From NCBI GenBank assembly GCA_029948255.1, contig JALIZF010001771.1, forward strand, positions 248,001 through 312,000: DNA of 64,000 bases. The letters are read 5' to 3'. The notes below the pieces were generated by a model that saw nothing but the letters and a program-made list of their open reading frames with translations, did no database searches and had not been told where the DNA came from. Source of the DNA: Telmatactis stephensoni. Taxonomy: Eukaryota > Cnidaria > Anthozoa > Actiniaria > Isophelliidae. The position numbers and the translations under genes were made by a program. This document shows positions 41,437 through 53,070 of this stretch, piece after piece (the first letter of the stretch is position 1; the number at the start of each line of letters is the position of its first letter).

Positions 41437-42869
41437 ATTGGGGCCATTTCATGTGCCCCAAACACAGACAAACAAAAGAGGTCTAAGAGGTCATGTGGTT
41501 GCTGGCACAAGGCTCTCAAGGCAAATATTAGTAAATTACAACTGAAAAATCATCAGTAATAAATTTGAGATTATTCTTACAATGCAGTAGTCAATTGAAT
41601 GATCATTTTCGCTACTGAGAGAATAAAATAAATTATGATTTCATTCTCTTCACCAGCTGGTTAATATAAGGTTTTCTAATAGAGAAACAAGCCTTCTCAA
41701 TAATCAAAGGTATAATACTATTTAACAAATAGATTCCATTTTTCCGTGCGTCTGTATTCTAATCGATGCACAGATGACGTCAAAATGTGGTGAGAACAAA
41801 AAAGTACGCCACGAGACGAAGTCTCACCTCTGAAATGTTTTCGCATGAACGACTTCGAACACATGGAAAAAAGAGCCAGCACTTCATGATCATACGTTGT
41901 AAATACTTTGGTCAGCAAAATTCGTACTTTGTTCGTAGAAATTATAAACATCATATTTTGCAATAAACCCTAGGTGTTTTTACTCGAAAAGCAGAGTTAA
42001 ATGGAATGTCAACATTTACTCATTGTAAAATGGACAAATATTCCTTTTAAAAGTCTTAAATCGAATACAAAACAAATCGATTAATGCTCGGATTTATTTC
42101 GAGTGTCCAGCCGTTTTCCCATCGTAATCACTTCGGATTTCAGAGTTGACGGACTTGCACAGGTGATGGCATCATGGTTGCTATTTAGTACAATTTAGTT
42201 CGCTTACTTTTTCACGGATATATTGTAAGCACTCTATGTGCAATTTTTAACTGTGTAAATATCTTTTATGGGCAATCTTAATAGCTCTGAGCATATGCTC
42301 TGAGTGTGTCCATACATGTTTTTCACACTTTTGATGGGTGTTTTATTGAAATACAAATGTTTTATTTTAAATATGTTTTGTTCTACACAGTTTTGAAAAA
42401 AGGTATCTTAGGTCTCAAAAATTAAAGGAGTTCAAGCGAACTTTTCATAACATAAATAATAATATACATGAAAATATTGCTCGATTCTGATTGGTCGAGA
42501 ACAGTGCAGTTCAAGTGTAACACAATGCAGAAGAGCTGTAATACAGTGCAAATCACATTTGAATTTATAATTTCAAAGTTGCATTAAGATCAATTTTTCC
42601 TTATACTGCTATTGAAAAACATAACCAAGAATTACAAATATGGAGGTTTTCATTCATTAAAGTACATTTTTGTTTGAAAAAAAAATGGCAAAAACTATGA
42701 GGATCTGGTTGTCAGTTAATTAAATAAAAATTTTTGATGACTTGCGTGCGCCACTAACGCCATCACATCTCAACGAGCGCGTGCTAAAAGGTTTATTCGA
42801 GAGATTTTATTTGATTTTCTTAAAAAATCACCGTCTATTTTCTCGAATTTCTTCATTTATATTATTAAA
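41437..42869. other. Intergenic with repeat fragments
   Basis: It holds the reverse interspersed repeat at 41722-41820 and a TAGARTG MITE end at 42180-42236. The rest is AT-rich with no supported gene. Confidence 0.55.
41722..41820 (-). repeat. Interspersed repeat, copy 2 (reverse of 1868-1966)
   Basis: Reverse complement of the CEP290 intron repeat with about five differences. It shows that the same element family populates both regions. Confidence 0.7.
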
Positions 42870-43035
42870 AGGTAATCATACGATTTCTCGTTCAATTTGG
42901 AATTAATTCGCACTCCTGTGTTTTTCAAAGAGCTCAAATTGCACTCGCCCTACGGTCTCAGTGCAATTTCAACTCTTTGAAAAACACACTCGTGCAAATT
43001 AATTCCAAATTGAACTCGAAACCGTATGATTACCT
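42870..43035. repeat. Palindromic element, about 166 bases
   Basis: The arms GGTAATCATACGATTTCTCG and TCGAAACCGTATGATTACC, with inner CAATTTGGAATTAATT and TTTTTCAAAGAG and their complements, leave a loop around 42945-42960. Confidence 0.85.
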
Positions 43036-43868
43036 ATACTTATAGTATATACCGGCAACTTTAATTTCAAATTTCATGAATATTTTATTGGTTGTTATTG
43101 TTATTCATCATTGAAACTCGTTCTGTTGCATTGAGTCCAGGATATTCAAAAACAGTTTAGCAATTATACGATATTTTTTAATAATTTATCAGTTCCTTAG
43201 CAGTTTAATTTTGTTGATAGATATTCTTTTTTGCACCTTCAGTTATTAGTTTTTGAGTAAATGCACTCGCTATCACGCAATTCTCTTTTTATCTCAATAT
43301 CGTTGTTATCCAGTCCGAGATCAAATTAGTTCAAACCTTTTCTAAACAATATGTAAAACTGTTTGTTTCTTTTGGATCTATTTCAGGATTGGATCATTTT
43401 TTAGTTTTTCAAATTATTTTGATAATCGCTGGATCATTTTAAATGTTTCAAATTATTTTCATAATTGCTTGTCCTAAAATAGATTCTCTCTCTTGAATCT
43501 TTCGTTTCTTTGCAGTAGCTATATCTCTCTGTGTATTTTCTCTTTTCTTTTAGCTTTCCTGATATTGGTTTTTCATTTTTTGGCGTTCAATGCTAGTTTA
43601 TCTTTCTATAGTTCTATGTCAACATTGCCTGACATCTTTGCTATATTGCTAATTGCTTTTTTACCATTATACCTCGCTGTTTTGTTCTGGCTCAATCTAA
43701 TGTCTCGATCGTTTTTGGCTTTTTTCCACAAACATTTACTGTTGGCTAAATTTCGTGTCATTTCGCCTGACATCGTTTATTTTCATCATTATCCCTTATT
43801 TCTTGCATTACGTATTCTTGTTAAAAGTGGTCTCCTTGATCTGATAGATTCTCTAGGGCAGTATTCTC
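43036..43868. other. T-rich intergenic stretch downstream of GPCR 1
   Basis: No gene supported. A plus-strand frame (43493-43933) is phenylalanine/leucine-rich only because the DNA is T-rich, and it runs into the antisense of GPCR 1. Confidence 0.5.
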
Positions 43869-44846
43869 TTACACAAACTGAGTATCATTCAATCTTGGGC
43901 GAACTTCAGTTTCGGTTATTCCTTCAAACTTAAATAAATTGATGTATTGTTTGCGAAAACTCCTGTTCATAACACCATAAATTATAGGATTCACAGCTGA
44001 AGAAGCAGTCGCACACAACGTAAACATTACATACACTTGTCGAGGAAGATTTCCGCCATAGGTAAGATCAACCATTTCCACTGCAAAAACCGGCATCCAA
44101 CACAGCAAAAATGCCACAACTGTGGCAAATAAAGTGTTAGTTACTTTGATATCATCCACTGTAATTCGCTGAGAACTTGGTTGTCTGAAGGTCTTAAGGA
44201 ACTGTTTCTTATGATTGCGAATAGTCAGAAAAACTTTAAAGTAACAAAAAACGATAATAGTCGCTGGAACACCTATGAATACGATCATCAGATACAAACT
44301 CGACCATAATGATTGCTCGAGGTAACAGAAATACTTTCCCGGTTGGAATTCATAGAGATGACCAGCAAGCAACTGAGGAAGACCTGAGAGAACCCCAAAC
44401 AATGCAGCAACGGCAATATAGATCTTAGTTCTCAAGGCGTTGAAATACTTTCGATGCAATGTTCGTTTGACGATCCGACAATATCGGTTTATCGCCATCA
44501 CGGTGAGAATATTCAGTGAAAAACTTGCCAAAAACACTGAAGTAAAACCTTGGAACTGGCAGAGCTCAAAATTGAAGATCCAGTAGCCTTTTATAATTGT
44601 TGTTATTGACCAAGGCTTAATCAACAAAGCCATTGCCACGTCTGATACCGCAAGGGCGATTACAAAGTAGTTGGGAATTGTTCTTAGTGATGGTTTTTTA
44701 TATAATATAAACAAAACCAAAACATTCCCAATAAGTGCTGCGACAGATATTAAAGTGTCCATAAATGTTTCAATTACAACTGTGAAGACAGATCTTGCTG
44801 AGAGCGATGCTTGGAGAGTCGAATTCGGTGCTGGAAGATACGCCAT
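43869..44846 (-). CDS. Class A (rhodopsin-like) GPCR 1, melatonin-receptor-like, intronless
   Basis: 325 residues from the first true ATG at 44846. The open frame extends 16 codons further, but only from a TTG. It has seven hydrophobic segments. Class A landmarks (numbered from 17 residues upstream, subtract 16): GN 56-57 in TM1, LAVSD 81-85 in TM2, Cys112 and Cys190 for the TM3-ECL2 disulphide, NRYCR 136-140 in place of DRY, CWMP 265-268 in TM6, NPIIY 302-306 in TM7. An N-glycosylation site NST lies in the N-terminus. NRYC and the IIYGVMN ending recall melatonin receptors. The ligand is unknown. It is the most divergent of three receptors on this strand. It should sit in the plasma membrane and signal through G proteins. 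Confidence 0.88.
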   Translation of the reverse strand: MAYLPAPNSTLQASLSARSVFTVVIETFMDTLISVAALIGNVLVLFILYKKPSLRTIPNYFVIALAVSDVAMALLIKPWSITTIIKGYWIFNFELCQFQGFTSVFLASFSLNILTVMAINRYCRIVKRTLHRKYFNALRTKIYIAVAALFGVLSGLPQLLAGHLYEFQPGKYFCYLEQSLWSSLYLMIVFIGVPATIIVFCYFKVFLTIRNHKKQFLKTFRQPSSQRITVDDIKVTNTLFATVVAFLLCWMPVFAVEMVDLTYGGNLPRQVYVMFTLCATASSAVNPIIYGVMNRSFRKQYINLFKFEGITETEVRPRLNDTQFV

Positions 44847-44894
44847 CCTCAGTGATATCCTGTGGTTTTGATTCAGCTCTGTCAAACTGTCCAA

Positions 44895-45893
44895 AGCTAT
44901 CTGTATTCCAAAATGGTTTTAGTTCATCTTGAATTGATCCCTTTCACGTGTCATGCCCACTATATCAGAAAGAACAAAATGTCGGCACCTGTCTCGATGG
45001 CAACACTGAATGAATCTCTGACACTCAGTCTCCAGTGAATAATCATCCTATCCTATGACCTTAGTGACGTCATGTCCATCAACCAATCGAAGAGTATATT
45101 TGACTTTGAAGACCAAATTCATGTATCGTTCTTTTTTAATGGGGACATCAGGAACGGCATGTTGTCGATGTTTGATAAACACTTCTTATTCAAGTTTCTT
45201 GAAAAGTTTATGTTTGGTTAAAAAGCGATGGAAATCTTTCTGTCAGGGACTTCCTATATTTCTATTTACAATTCAAAAAGATTCCGGAAATCGCTAAAAT
45301 TTAGCAATTTAACATTTCTCATAAACTGCAAGGTACAATGTACTGTCAAATGTTAAAACACATAATATGTAAACTCCTGTCTTATTTATCAACATATTTT
45401 CAATGACGTAGCTGATGTACGTATAAACTCTGGTACCTATTACAAGAACGTTTATCTAATTCTATTAAGAACTATAAGCAACTCTCTATTGCTTTGTGGC
45501 ATTCCACTTATGGTGCTTTAACATCGTTGGGTAAAACAAACCACTCTATGAATAATATATTTTTCAAAAATGTCTTTGAGGTGGTCTGAATGATGTTTCG
45601 TGGAGTTTAGTTTGATTTTTTTATTTAATTAGTTTAATTCAAGTGTGCTATTTCTGTCGCCGGATTGTGTTCAAGTCAAGCATTCATCCATTCATCCACC
45701 CATCCATTTTAATCAATTCATTAATTAAATAGATAAATAAATGCAAATTAAATAAATAAATTAAATTAATTAATTAATTAATTTATCTATAAATTTAATT
45801 TGTATTTATTTATTTATAGTTTTAATCTATGTATTTATTTAATCTTTATTTCGTTATTTTTCAATTTCTTTATCAAGTTATTTGTTTCATTTT

Positions 45894-45926
<33 letters not shown>

Positions 45927-46639
45927 ATTTATTTATTTTGGAAACAATATTTCGTAAAAATTTGTTTACTTGTGTTATTTCTGTAAGGATGTTTTGGGAA
46001 ATGGCTGAAGATATGTCGATGACGAAAAGTGTGGTTGTCAATGAAATATGTTTACAACTTCATCAAATGATTTTTGATGTATCAAGACATCAATACGGTG
46101 TAAAAATGTGGAGTTGCTCGTGAAATAAGGCTGAAATGTTGTAGAAAAATTGATGAATTCCCGTTCGACATAAGTATATCACAACAATGATATCCAATAC
46201 ATTTAATTGGAGACGGAATAAAAATGTTAATCCATGCTCGCAAAATAACCGACGAAAAATCATTTTGAGAACGAATCGCATAATCGGTTCCGCCAAGAAA
46301 ATAGCAATTCAATAAAAAGGCATGTTGAGTTAAAGTTGTTTATAGCAGCTGTGAATAGGGCTTAATGATGTAATTTCTTTTATTTATAGCAACGTTTTGC
46401 TATAGGGACAAACATTTTTTCTTTTACATCTGATTGGTATAGCTTAACTTTTTTGTTTCTGCATGGGCTTACATTTAACAATGTTTTGAAAATATATGAG
46501 ACAAAAACGATCTCGCCGTAGAAATACTTGATGGCCCAGCGATGAACTAGCCGTGTTTACGATCTATACTAGTGATAGGGTGTTCGACGTCCAGATGGGT
46601 TGCTCTTCTTTTCTTCTTCTATTGTTCTTCTACTTGTTC
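44895..46639. other. Intergenic between GPCR 1 and GPCR 2
   Basis: The upstream region of GPCR 1. It has TTAA/ATTT-rich low complexity at 45715-45860 and a (CTTT)n microsatellite at 45893-45926. No other gene seen. Confidence 0.55.
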
Positions 46640-46870
46640 TATTGAGGTTTTTCACGTGACGTCATATCCATTGTTCGCCCCATACTGGCGGGCAAATTTG
46701 TGATGCGTTTGGCGTCTTATCGAAGAGTTTGGACATTTAGAAAGTCGCTGGAAAGCTTGATAAATGTCCATGTTTGTATAACCAATTCATTCCTTGTGAT
46801 TTTTCCACTGTTTTCGCTTTCCTCGGCTTACGTTTGCCCGCCAGTATCACGTGACTGAAAAACCTCAATA
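46640..46870. mobile_element. MITE with TATTGAGGTTTTT inverted ends
   Basis: The left end TATTGAGGTTTTTCACGTGA and right end TCACGTGACTGAAAAACCTC (then AATA) are inverted repeats. CCCGCCAGTAT recurs inverted inside as ATACTGGCGGG. TA edges suggest Tc1/mariner-type insertion. Confidence 0.8.
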
Positions 46871-47041
46871 AATCGATGAATGGAATTCAATCCACGAGTT
46901 AAATGCGTCATGGACAATTCCGCCCAGTGCTTGCCGAGAAAGACGTTCTTCGAAGGCCCGATAACTTGACGGGCAAGTGAACTTACCCAATAAAGTTTCA
47001 GGGGCCGTTTCTCTAAAGACCCTATAGTAACTTTACGAAGT

Positions 47042-48058
47042 TCAAATTTCTAACGTTCGCGCAACGTTGACTGCTCTTGGAGCTTCCTTGCCAAACTGTG
47101 AGGCTGGTTGGACAGACTGACGAAGTTTTAAGGCAGTAAACGCCTTCTTATACTCTCGACGAAATGTCTTGTTCATTACTCCATAGATAAAAGGATTAAT
47201 GACTGATGACGACAGACCACACATTGTGAACATTAAATACACTTGCCTTGGCAACGACTCGTTGCCAAGGCCAAGATCAACCATCTCAATCAAAAGCACA
47301 GGCATCCAACACAATAAAAACCCCACAACTGTTGCAAATAAAGTATTAGTAACACGTACATCCTCGACAGTGATTCGTTGTGGGCCAACTTTGGTCAACG
47401 TTTTTAGTAAATTCTTTCTGTGTTGTTTCAGAGCGAAGAAAACTTTGACATAACAAATGACAATGACAAGAGTTGGCAATCCAACGCTTTGTATTAATAA
47501 TGGAAGGGTGTACGCCATCATTGACGTCTGGTAGCAAAATGCTTTTCCAGGCTGGAATACATAAACGTTCCCACCAATAAGGTATGGCATGGGTGAGACC
47601 GCTGCATAGATGTAAGCTCCAAGTATGTAAAGTCTTGTTCTCTTAGGAGTAAAAATTATTCTATATAAATTAGGTTTCAAAATACGACAGTATCGGTTTA
47701 TAGCCATTATGTTTAGATTTTGTAAAGAAGAGATTCCAAGCCAAATCACCATAAAGCCCTGAAATTGACAAGCGGCAAAGTCAAAGGGCCATGTTCCCGT
47801 CGCAAGGACAGCGATGGACCAGGGCGTCCCTAGAAGAGCCATTCCAATATCAGTAAAAGCCAAGGAGATGACAAAATAGTTTGGTATAGTTCGTAGAGAA
47901 CGATTCTGATAAACAATCCATAAAACCAAGGAATTGCCAATAATAGTCACGAATATCAGTGTACAGTAAGCAAATGTCTCGAGAACTAAAAGTTCTTGAC
48001 TTCTTTTTCTCAAAGAGATATAATCTGTGAGGTTCAAGTCAGGTAAATACCAAGACAT
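47042..48058 (-). CDS. Class A GPCR 2, melatonin-receptor-like, intronless
   Basis: 338 residues from ATG at 48058; codons upstream have only a TTG start. Seven membrane segments. In this numbering: N-glycosylation site NLT 9-11, GN 41-42 (TM1), Asp70 (TM2), Cys97 and Cys175 (disulphide), NRYCR 121-125 (TM3 end), CWMP 250-253 (TM6), NPFIY 288-292 (TM7), then a basic helix 8 (KTFRREYKKAF). It is a close paralogue of GPCR 3 (53071-54102); long blocks such as the ECL1-TM3 region around CQFQGFMVIWL are shared. It is a more distant relative of GPCR 1. All three face the same way without other genes between them, a typical tandem expansion. The ligand is unknown. Confidence 0.9.
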   Translation of the reverse strand: MSWYLPDLNLTDYISLRKRSQELLVLETFAYCTLIFVTIIGNSLVLWIVYQNRSLRTIPNYFVISLAFTDIGMALLGTPWSIAVLATGTWPFDFAACQFQGFMVIWLGISSLQNLNIMAINRYCRILKPNLYRIIFTPKRTRLYILGAYIYAAVSPMPYLIGGNVYVFQPGKAFCYQTSMMAYTLPLLIQSVGLPTLVIVICYVKVFFALKQHRKNLLKTLTKVGPQRITVEDVRVTNTLFATVVGFLLCWMPVLLIEMVDLGLGNESLPRQVYLMFTMCGLSSSVINPFIYGVMNKTFRREYKKAFTALKLRQSVQPASQFGKEAPRAVNVARTLEI

Positions 48059-48776
48059 ATTGATCTTGTAGTACAATATGTTTTGTTTCCAATTGCCTGA
48101 CTTCGATTGAGGATGTACAGTTCCTGAGTATCTTGACGAGATCGCTAGTTCAGTACAAAATCATTTCTACTGGTCACAATTCATGTTTTTAATAACTTAC
48201 AACGTTCCGCTTCCGTTGATCCCTTTTTTGAAGTACAACTCACGCGCGCGAATGACCCACTAACTCGATAACTATTTGATCAGTAATGACATGTGTCCAA
48301 TAATTGCAATTTAGGACAATTCGTGCTCAGGTAAAATCAATTATAAACACTCCTTTTCTGTTTGATTTTAATATAGACGGCTCCAATTAACTTGTATATT
48401 TGCTTCTTGTCTCTCGGTCAACAATGTCAAATCAACCTGCAGTCAGATATGATTTATTTCTTCGTATATTCCCTGGTAAATGATCGGTTAAAGCCTTGCT
48501 TGATTTTGGTTTTGATGTAACGACTGCTCCATTGCGTTGGTTTTCTTAAATCATGTACTTATTTTGACAACTGCAGATATAAAGTACAAATTAAAAGGCA
48601 TTGTTCATCATAACCCACACATTCTTTGTTTTTGTTATTTGAACAAATCACAAGCTTCGCTCTGATGGTATAGTGGTCGACCCCATACTTATGCGAAAAC
48701 GTTGCAATTTAAAATATTCTTAAATACAACTATTTCATCGCAAATTTCTGGTGAGCGAAAACATCAGGCATATGGA
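48059..48776. other. Upstream region of GPCR 2, no feature seen
   Basis: No promoter element can be named. No repeat was recognised. Confidence 0.45.
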
Positions 48777-49059
48777 TTAAGGCGCTGTTACACGCTAAAA
48801 CATTTCTATGAAACTTGCCTCAATCGCCGTCGCGAGACAAGTTTCACAGCGCATTGCACCATGTAACATGGGGGAGTGGTCATTTAGCTGAAACTTTCCT
48901 CGGGTCGGTTTCACGAAAAGTAAGAACTGCTTTCTACTACTGCAACAGGAACGTGTGTTGCGAACAAGTTTCAGGGCGAACATCCCTTATGAAAATCGTC
49001 TCGCATCGGCGATCGACACAAGTTTCAGATAAAAGTTTCAGCGTGTAAAAGCGCCTTGA
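48777..49059. mobile_element. MITE with AAGGCGCTGTTACACGC inverted ends
   Basis: The left AAGGCGCTGTTACACGCTAA and right TTTCAGCGTGTAAAAGCGCC (then TT) are complementary over about 22 bases with one or two mismatches. The interior has several GTTTCA/TGAAAC repeats and no coding frame. Confidence 0.75.
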
Positions 49060-52000
49060 GTGTTTGAGGACTTAAACAAAAACTGTCAAAACTCGCTTAA
49101 AAGGTGAGCTTATAACACGGAATCGCGAAATGACGGAAAATTCTAAAACTTGACTAAATAACCAGGAGATTCAGACCCCTTCAGCAGTAGTCAAATATGC
49201 GTGTTGTCCCGCATTTGAACTCAGTTCGTGCTAGAGCCGAATGCAAAATTTTAAAATGTTAGAAAACACCAAAATGCTGGCTAACCTGTTGACTCACGTG
49301 CGTGTCTTAAGCTTATTAATCTTGTGGTTATGTTTTTCTGATTATATCCAACTTATAATCTTCAGATTTTAATCAAATATTGAGAAATCACTTTGTCACA
49401 TTAGATAAAGAAGAGACCGGAGACGGCTGCAAATGGTATGCTTTTCATAAATCAATACAACAAATTCTGTCTTGTTATTTGATTTTTATCAATAGAAGAA
49501 TACAACAATTTATCCATGATGTTTAGAATATCAGAGCATTTTGTGAGTTGCAGACCCAGCTAACGAGATAAATTATTTATTAGCTTTGGCAAAATCGTCT
49601 CAGATGGCTTTATTGATCGAGGTTGAACAAGTTTTTGCTCAGTCGCGTGCAAATGAGAAAAACCCATTTGTTATGGAGAATTTGCCATCGAAAATTTGAT
49701 GTTGGACATTTTTAAAACATGTTTTATGAAAACTCAGTATCTACAAAATAAGCTCGTCTTCTCGCTTATCTTTTCTCCTTACGTCTTCGGAAAACACCGA
49801 GAAAAATTCATCAAACTTGACACCAATAAAAAAGGCGTGTTACTAGAATTTAATCTTCTAAAACACATATGAGTAACCAAAATATCCGATCATTGAAAAG
49901 TAATGAAAAAAAAATTTGAAAAAAAAAAAAAAAAAAAGAGCGAAGAAAAAGAAACTCGTCATAATTTACTTACCGTAATTCTACTAGAAATGAATAAATC
50001 TCAATGGTCTTTCAGTTGTTGAAAGTTGTGAAACAGACCCGTCGTTTTTCTACAACTTAAGTTTCTTGATCTTTACTCTGAAAATGGAGGGAATACTTCA
50101 GAACTTTTCTCCTCGTTCTAAGCCTGGTACTTGTACGTAATCATGCATAATAGTATCAGGTCGCAGCATGGTCGGCGTTATATAATGGTTTCTATGGTAA
50201 AATCCGAAAAGCTGCGATTTCACTAACAAAATATTTTGATTTGTGGCTTTGTTCAGTCTCAAGTTTAGCCAGCTGAATGACAGGCTTTTATTAAAATACA
50301 CAATAGAAAACACAAAACTGTCAGCCTTGGCTTCTCGTTACCGGATGAAAACATGAATATCATAACGATTAAATAACAGGCAGTTCGCGCGTTTCTGCGA
50401 AAGAAGAGGAAAACTAAGAATCCGGATCGTTCGTCGAAGATGTATTTCAGACAAATATAGACCGATTAAATCAGTGCAACCCTCAAAAACCCTTGATCAG
50501 TTTTTTGAGAAGAAATCAATTTGACGAATTGGCGAGGAAGCAAATTGTCAGAACCAGTCAGGGAAACGTGGGGAACTCGCTCATCAGATCAATTTCTTTT
50601 ACAAACAAGATACCAGTTTTAGGAGGAAGAACAAAGTACTTTATACGTGGTATTGTGACATACTATACACCCAAACACCTGGCCACCTTCAAATCGTGCT
50701 TTCCCTATCTCTCTCGTGCTCTCCCAATGCCTATATGCACGGAGGTAGACTCTTGACATCGTAGAAGCTGAGGCCGATAATGTTTTATCTATGAATTCGC
50801 CACATAATCGCGTTTAGAATACCCGGCAAGAATTTGTCTTAGTCACTGTCTGAAACGTCCACGTCCACGCGCTGCCTTCTTTAAAACCATCTTATCAACC
50901 GATTTCTCAATGTTCATTTCGGTCTCAGATTCCATCTTTTGAATGATGGTCAATGTTTGTGCAAAAACGTGTACATGTGATTGAAAAATCGTTGGAACTG
51001 CATGTTCGAAATAGGCATAAAATATATATCCTAAGCCCAAAATGGCATATAGGAATCAAATATTAGATGCACAATAACGCCTTTTTGCATTTCACCTTAA
51101 TTGAAAATCCCCCGTGTTTTACACCTCCTTCACCTAATGATTGATTTTCTGAGCCTGTAGCTTAGCCCTACGTACGTTGTAGATCTTGGACTTGTCAACG
51201 ATTCTTTTCCAATTAAGTGAATATTTAAAACATTTTCGATTTCTCATAGAAGATAGTGAATATTCTTAATTTTGTGCAGGATGAGCAGAGTTGAGGAGAC
51301 TTACGGTGGGTAGGCAGCTGTGGCGGAGCATATGGAGGACACGCTCTGACAACACGATTGATGATGATGATAATCATTAGGGATAGTTCTACCAATGGTA
51401 GGCTTACTTCACGCTAATCATTCTGTCGTTTTTTCATGCTGTCAGGAATCTATCTCATGTTCACTTTTTGCTTTTTATGAAGGATAGTTTTTAAACTATT
51501 CGATGTGCCTTATTCACCACGATATAACGCCAGGACATGACCAAAATGTTGTTGAATCACAAGGCGGCAAAGCCAAGCGAATCGACAACCCATTTTGACT
51601 GTGTCATGACGTAATGTCAGAGTGAATAAGAGTACAAGAGTGAATTTGTTTTTTAAAGCCAAAACATGTGAACGAAACAAACAAAAAAAGCAACAGATAA
51701 ATTCTCGCTTGCTGATTGGTCGATATGCCACGTAAACAGATTTTGATAAAAAATAACCTATAATTAAACAACCGGCAAGCTCCAAGGATTTTACTTCAAA
51801 AAACTGATAAAAACTACAAGACAGTTTTATTTATCCAAGTCTTTTCTGTCAAACATTTAAAACACTATATTGAAGTTCTTTATTGAACTCATCTCTGGTT
51901 TCTATCACGTTTGACATATGATTGACGTCGTTAGCTTTTGACTAATCAGTATTTCCTTCGTTCGTATTAGAACGAAGATTCCGAAAACTTGGGGATTCAT

Positions 52001-53070
52001 TGCAGGTCCTTCCTACTTCCTCTCCCCATTCCCCCTCTCCCTTTCCCTCCCCCTCCCCTCCCCCTTTCCCTTATCCCTTAGGGACGCTATGCAGGCTAGT
52101 ATGATAAGGAATCGCCTCAAGTCATTTATTTTCAGATAAATATTTCAATTTTTTCCCATATACTGACGTTATCAAAAAGCTTTTCTCAAAACGTCAATAA
52201 TATTTTACTTAAAATTGGAATCCAATTCGGCAAACAGCTAAAATGCTTGACAAAATTTTTACAAATTGTTGTTTATAACAGTTCCAAAGCTTTTACTTGT
52301 AGTTCAAAGAAGGCGTCCGTTTTGCCTTGAAATCGACTAAACTGAAGCGATGACATTTTTTAGCTTTTCTTTGCACTATTCGTTTGAAAAGTGAAGGGAT
52401 TTGCTTTTCTTTTATCAATTTTTTTCTCGTCTCTCGGGTCAGGTGCAGACGTGTCTGCTAAACGCAAATTAGTTGGCAGGAATTTTCCAGGACTTGTTTT
52501 GACTTCCGGTGAGACTACATGGTTTGCAGTTAAAATTTTTCCCAAGCTTTTTGATAGTAAACCTTCCACAATGATAACATTCTACATACTGAGAAATTGT
52601 ATTTCGTAGAATTGACGATATGATGTCAATTTTTATTCTTATCGTAGAATATATGTTCGAGACCCCGACACGTGGGATGCATCTTTGCCATGTTTTTTCC
52701 TCAAATTCGACCGCTGATGTTTCCTTCCCTTTTATACTGGAACTCCCGGTTTAAAAAAAATACGAATGCTTTGACAGCGCGCTCATTTACTTTCAGTACG
52801 AATTGAAATCGGCTAGCTCCTTGCGCGCGCCTAAAAAAACAACAAAAATGATTAAGGGAATCTTTGATTACTTTGAACAGAGTAAACAGAAAAGGGGCGA
52901 TTGGTGTGATTGCTCGTTCCAGATGTAATTCACAAACCTAATCACCTTATTATTATACCATGGACGTACGCTACCCTTACTGACAGGATACGGAAAGTAT
53001 AGCCAGATGAATTCAAATAACTGTAGGACTTTCAGTACAGTGTTACCTGGACCACTTCAGAGGTTGAAAT
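49060..53070. other. Large intergenic stretch, no gene supported
   Basis: It contains an A-tract at 49909-49937 and a polypyrimidine CCCT tract at 52014-52075. Frames of 60-90 codons lack splice context or recognisable domains. I see no further mobile element by eye. Confidence 0.5.

Noticed and set aside
43493..43933. 146-residue plus-strand membrane-like protein
   Set aside because: Phenylalanine/leucine composition follows from T-rich DNA. It has no true domain and overlaps the antisense of GPCR 1.
43869..44894. Longer start for GPCR 1 at 44894 and for GPCR 2 at 48076
   Set aside because: Those first codons are TTG; the first real ATGs in frame are at 44846 and 48058.
50098..52609. Several 60-90 codon frames between GPCR 2 and GPCR 3
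   Set aside because: No domain, no signal peptide with a splice donor, and no conserved neighbour. Frames of this length are expected by chance in AT-rich DNA.
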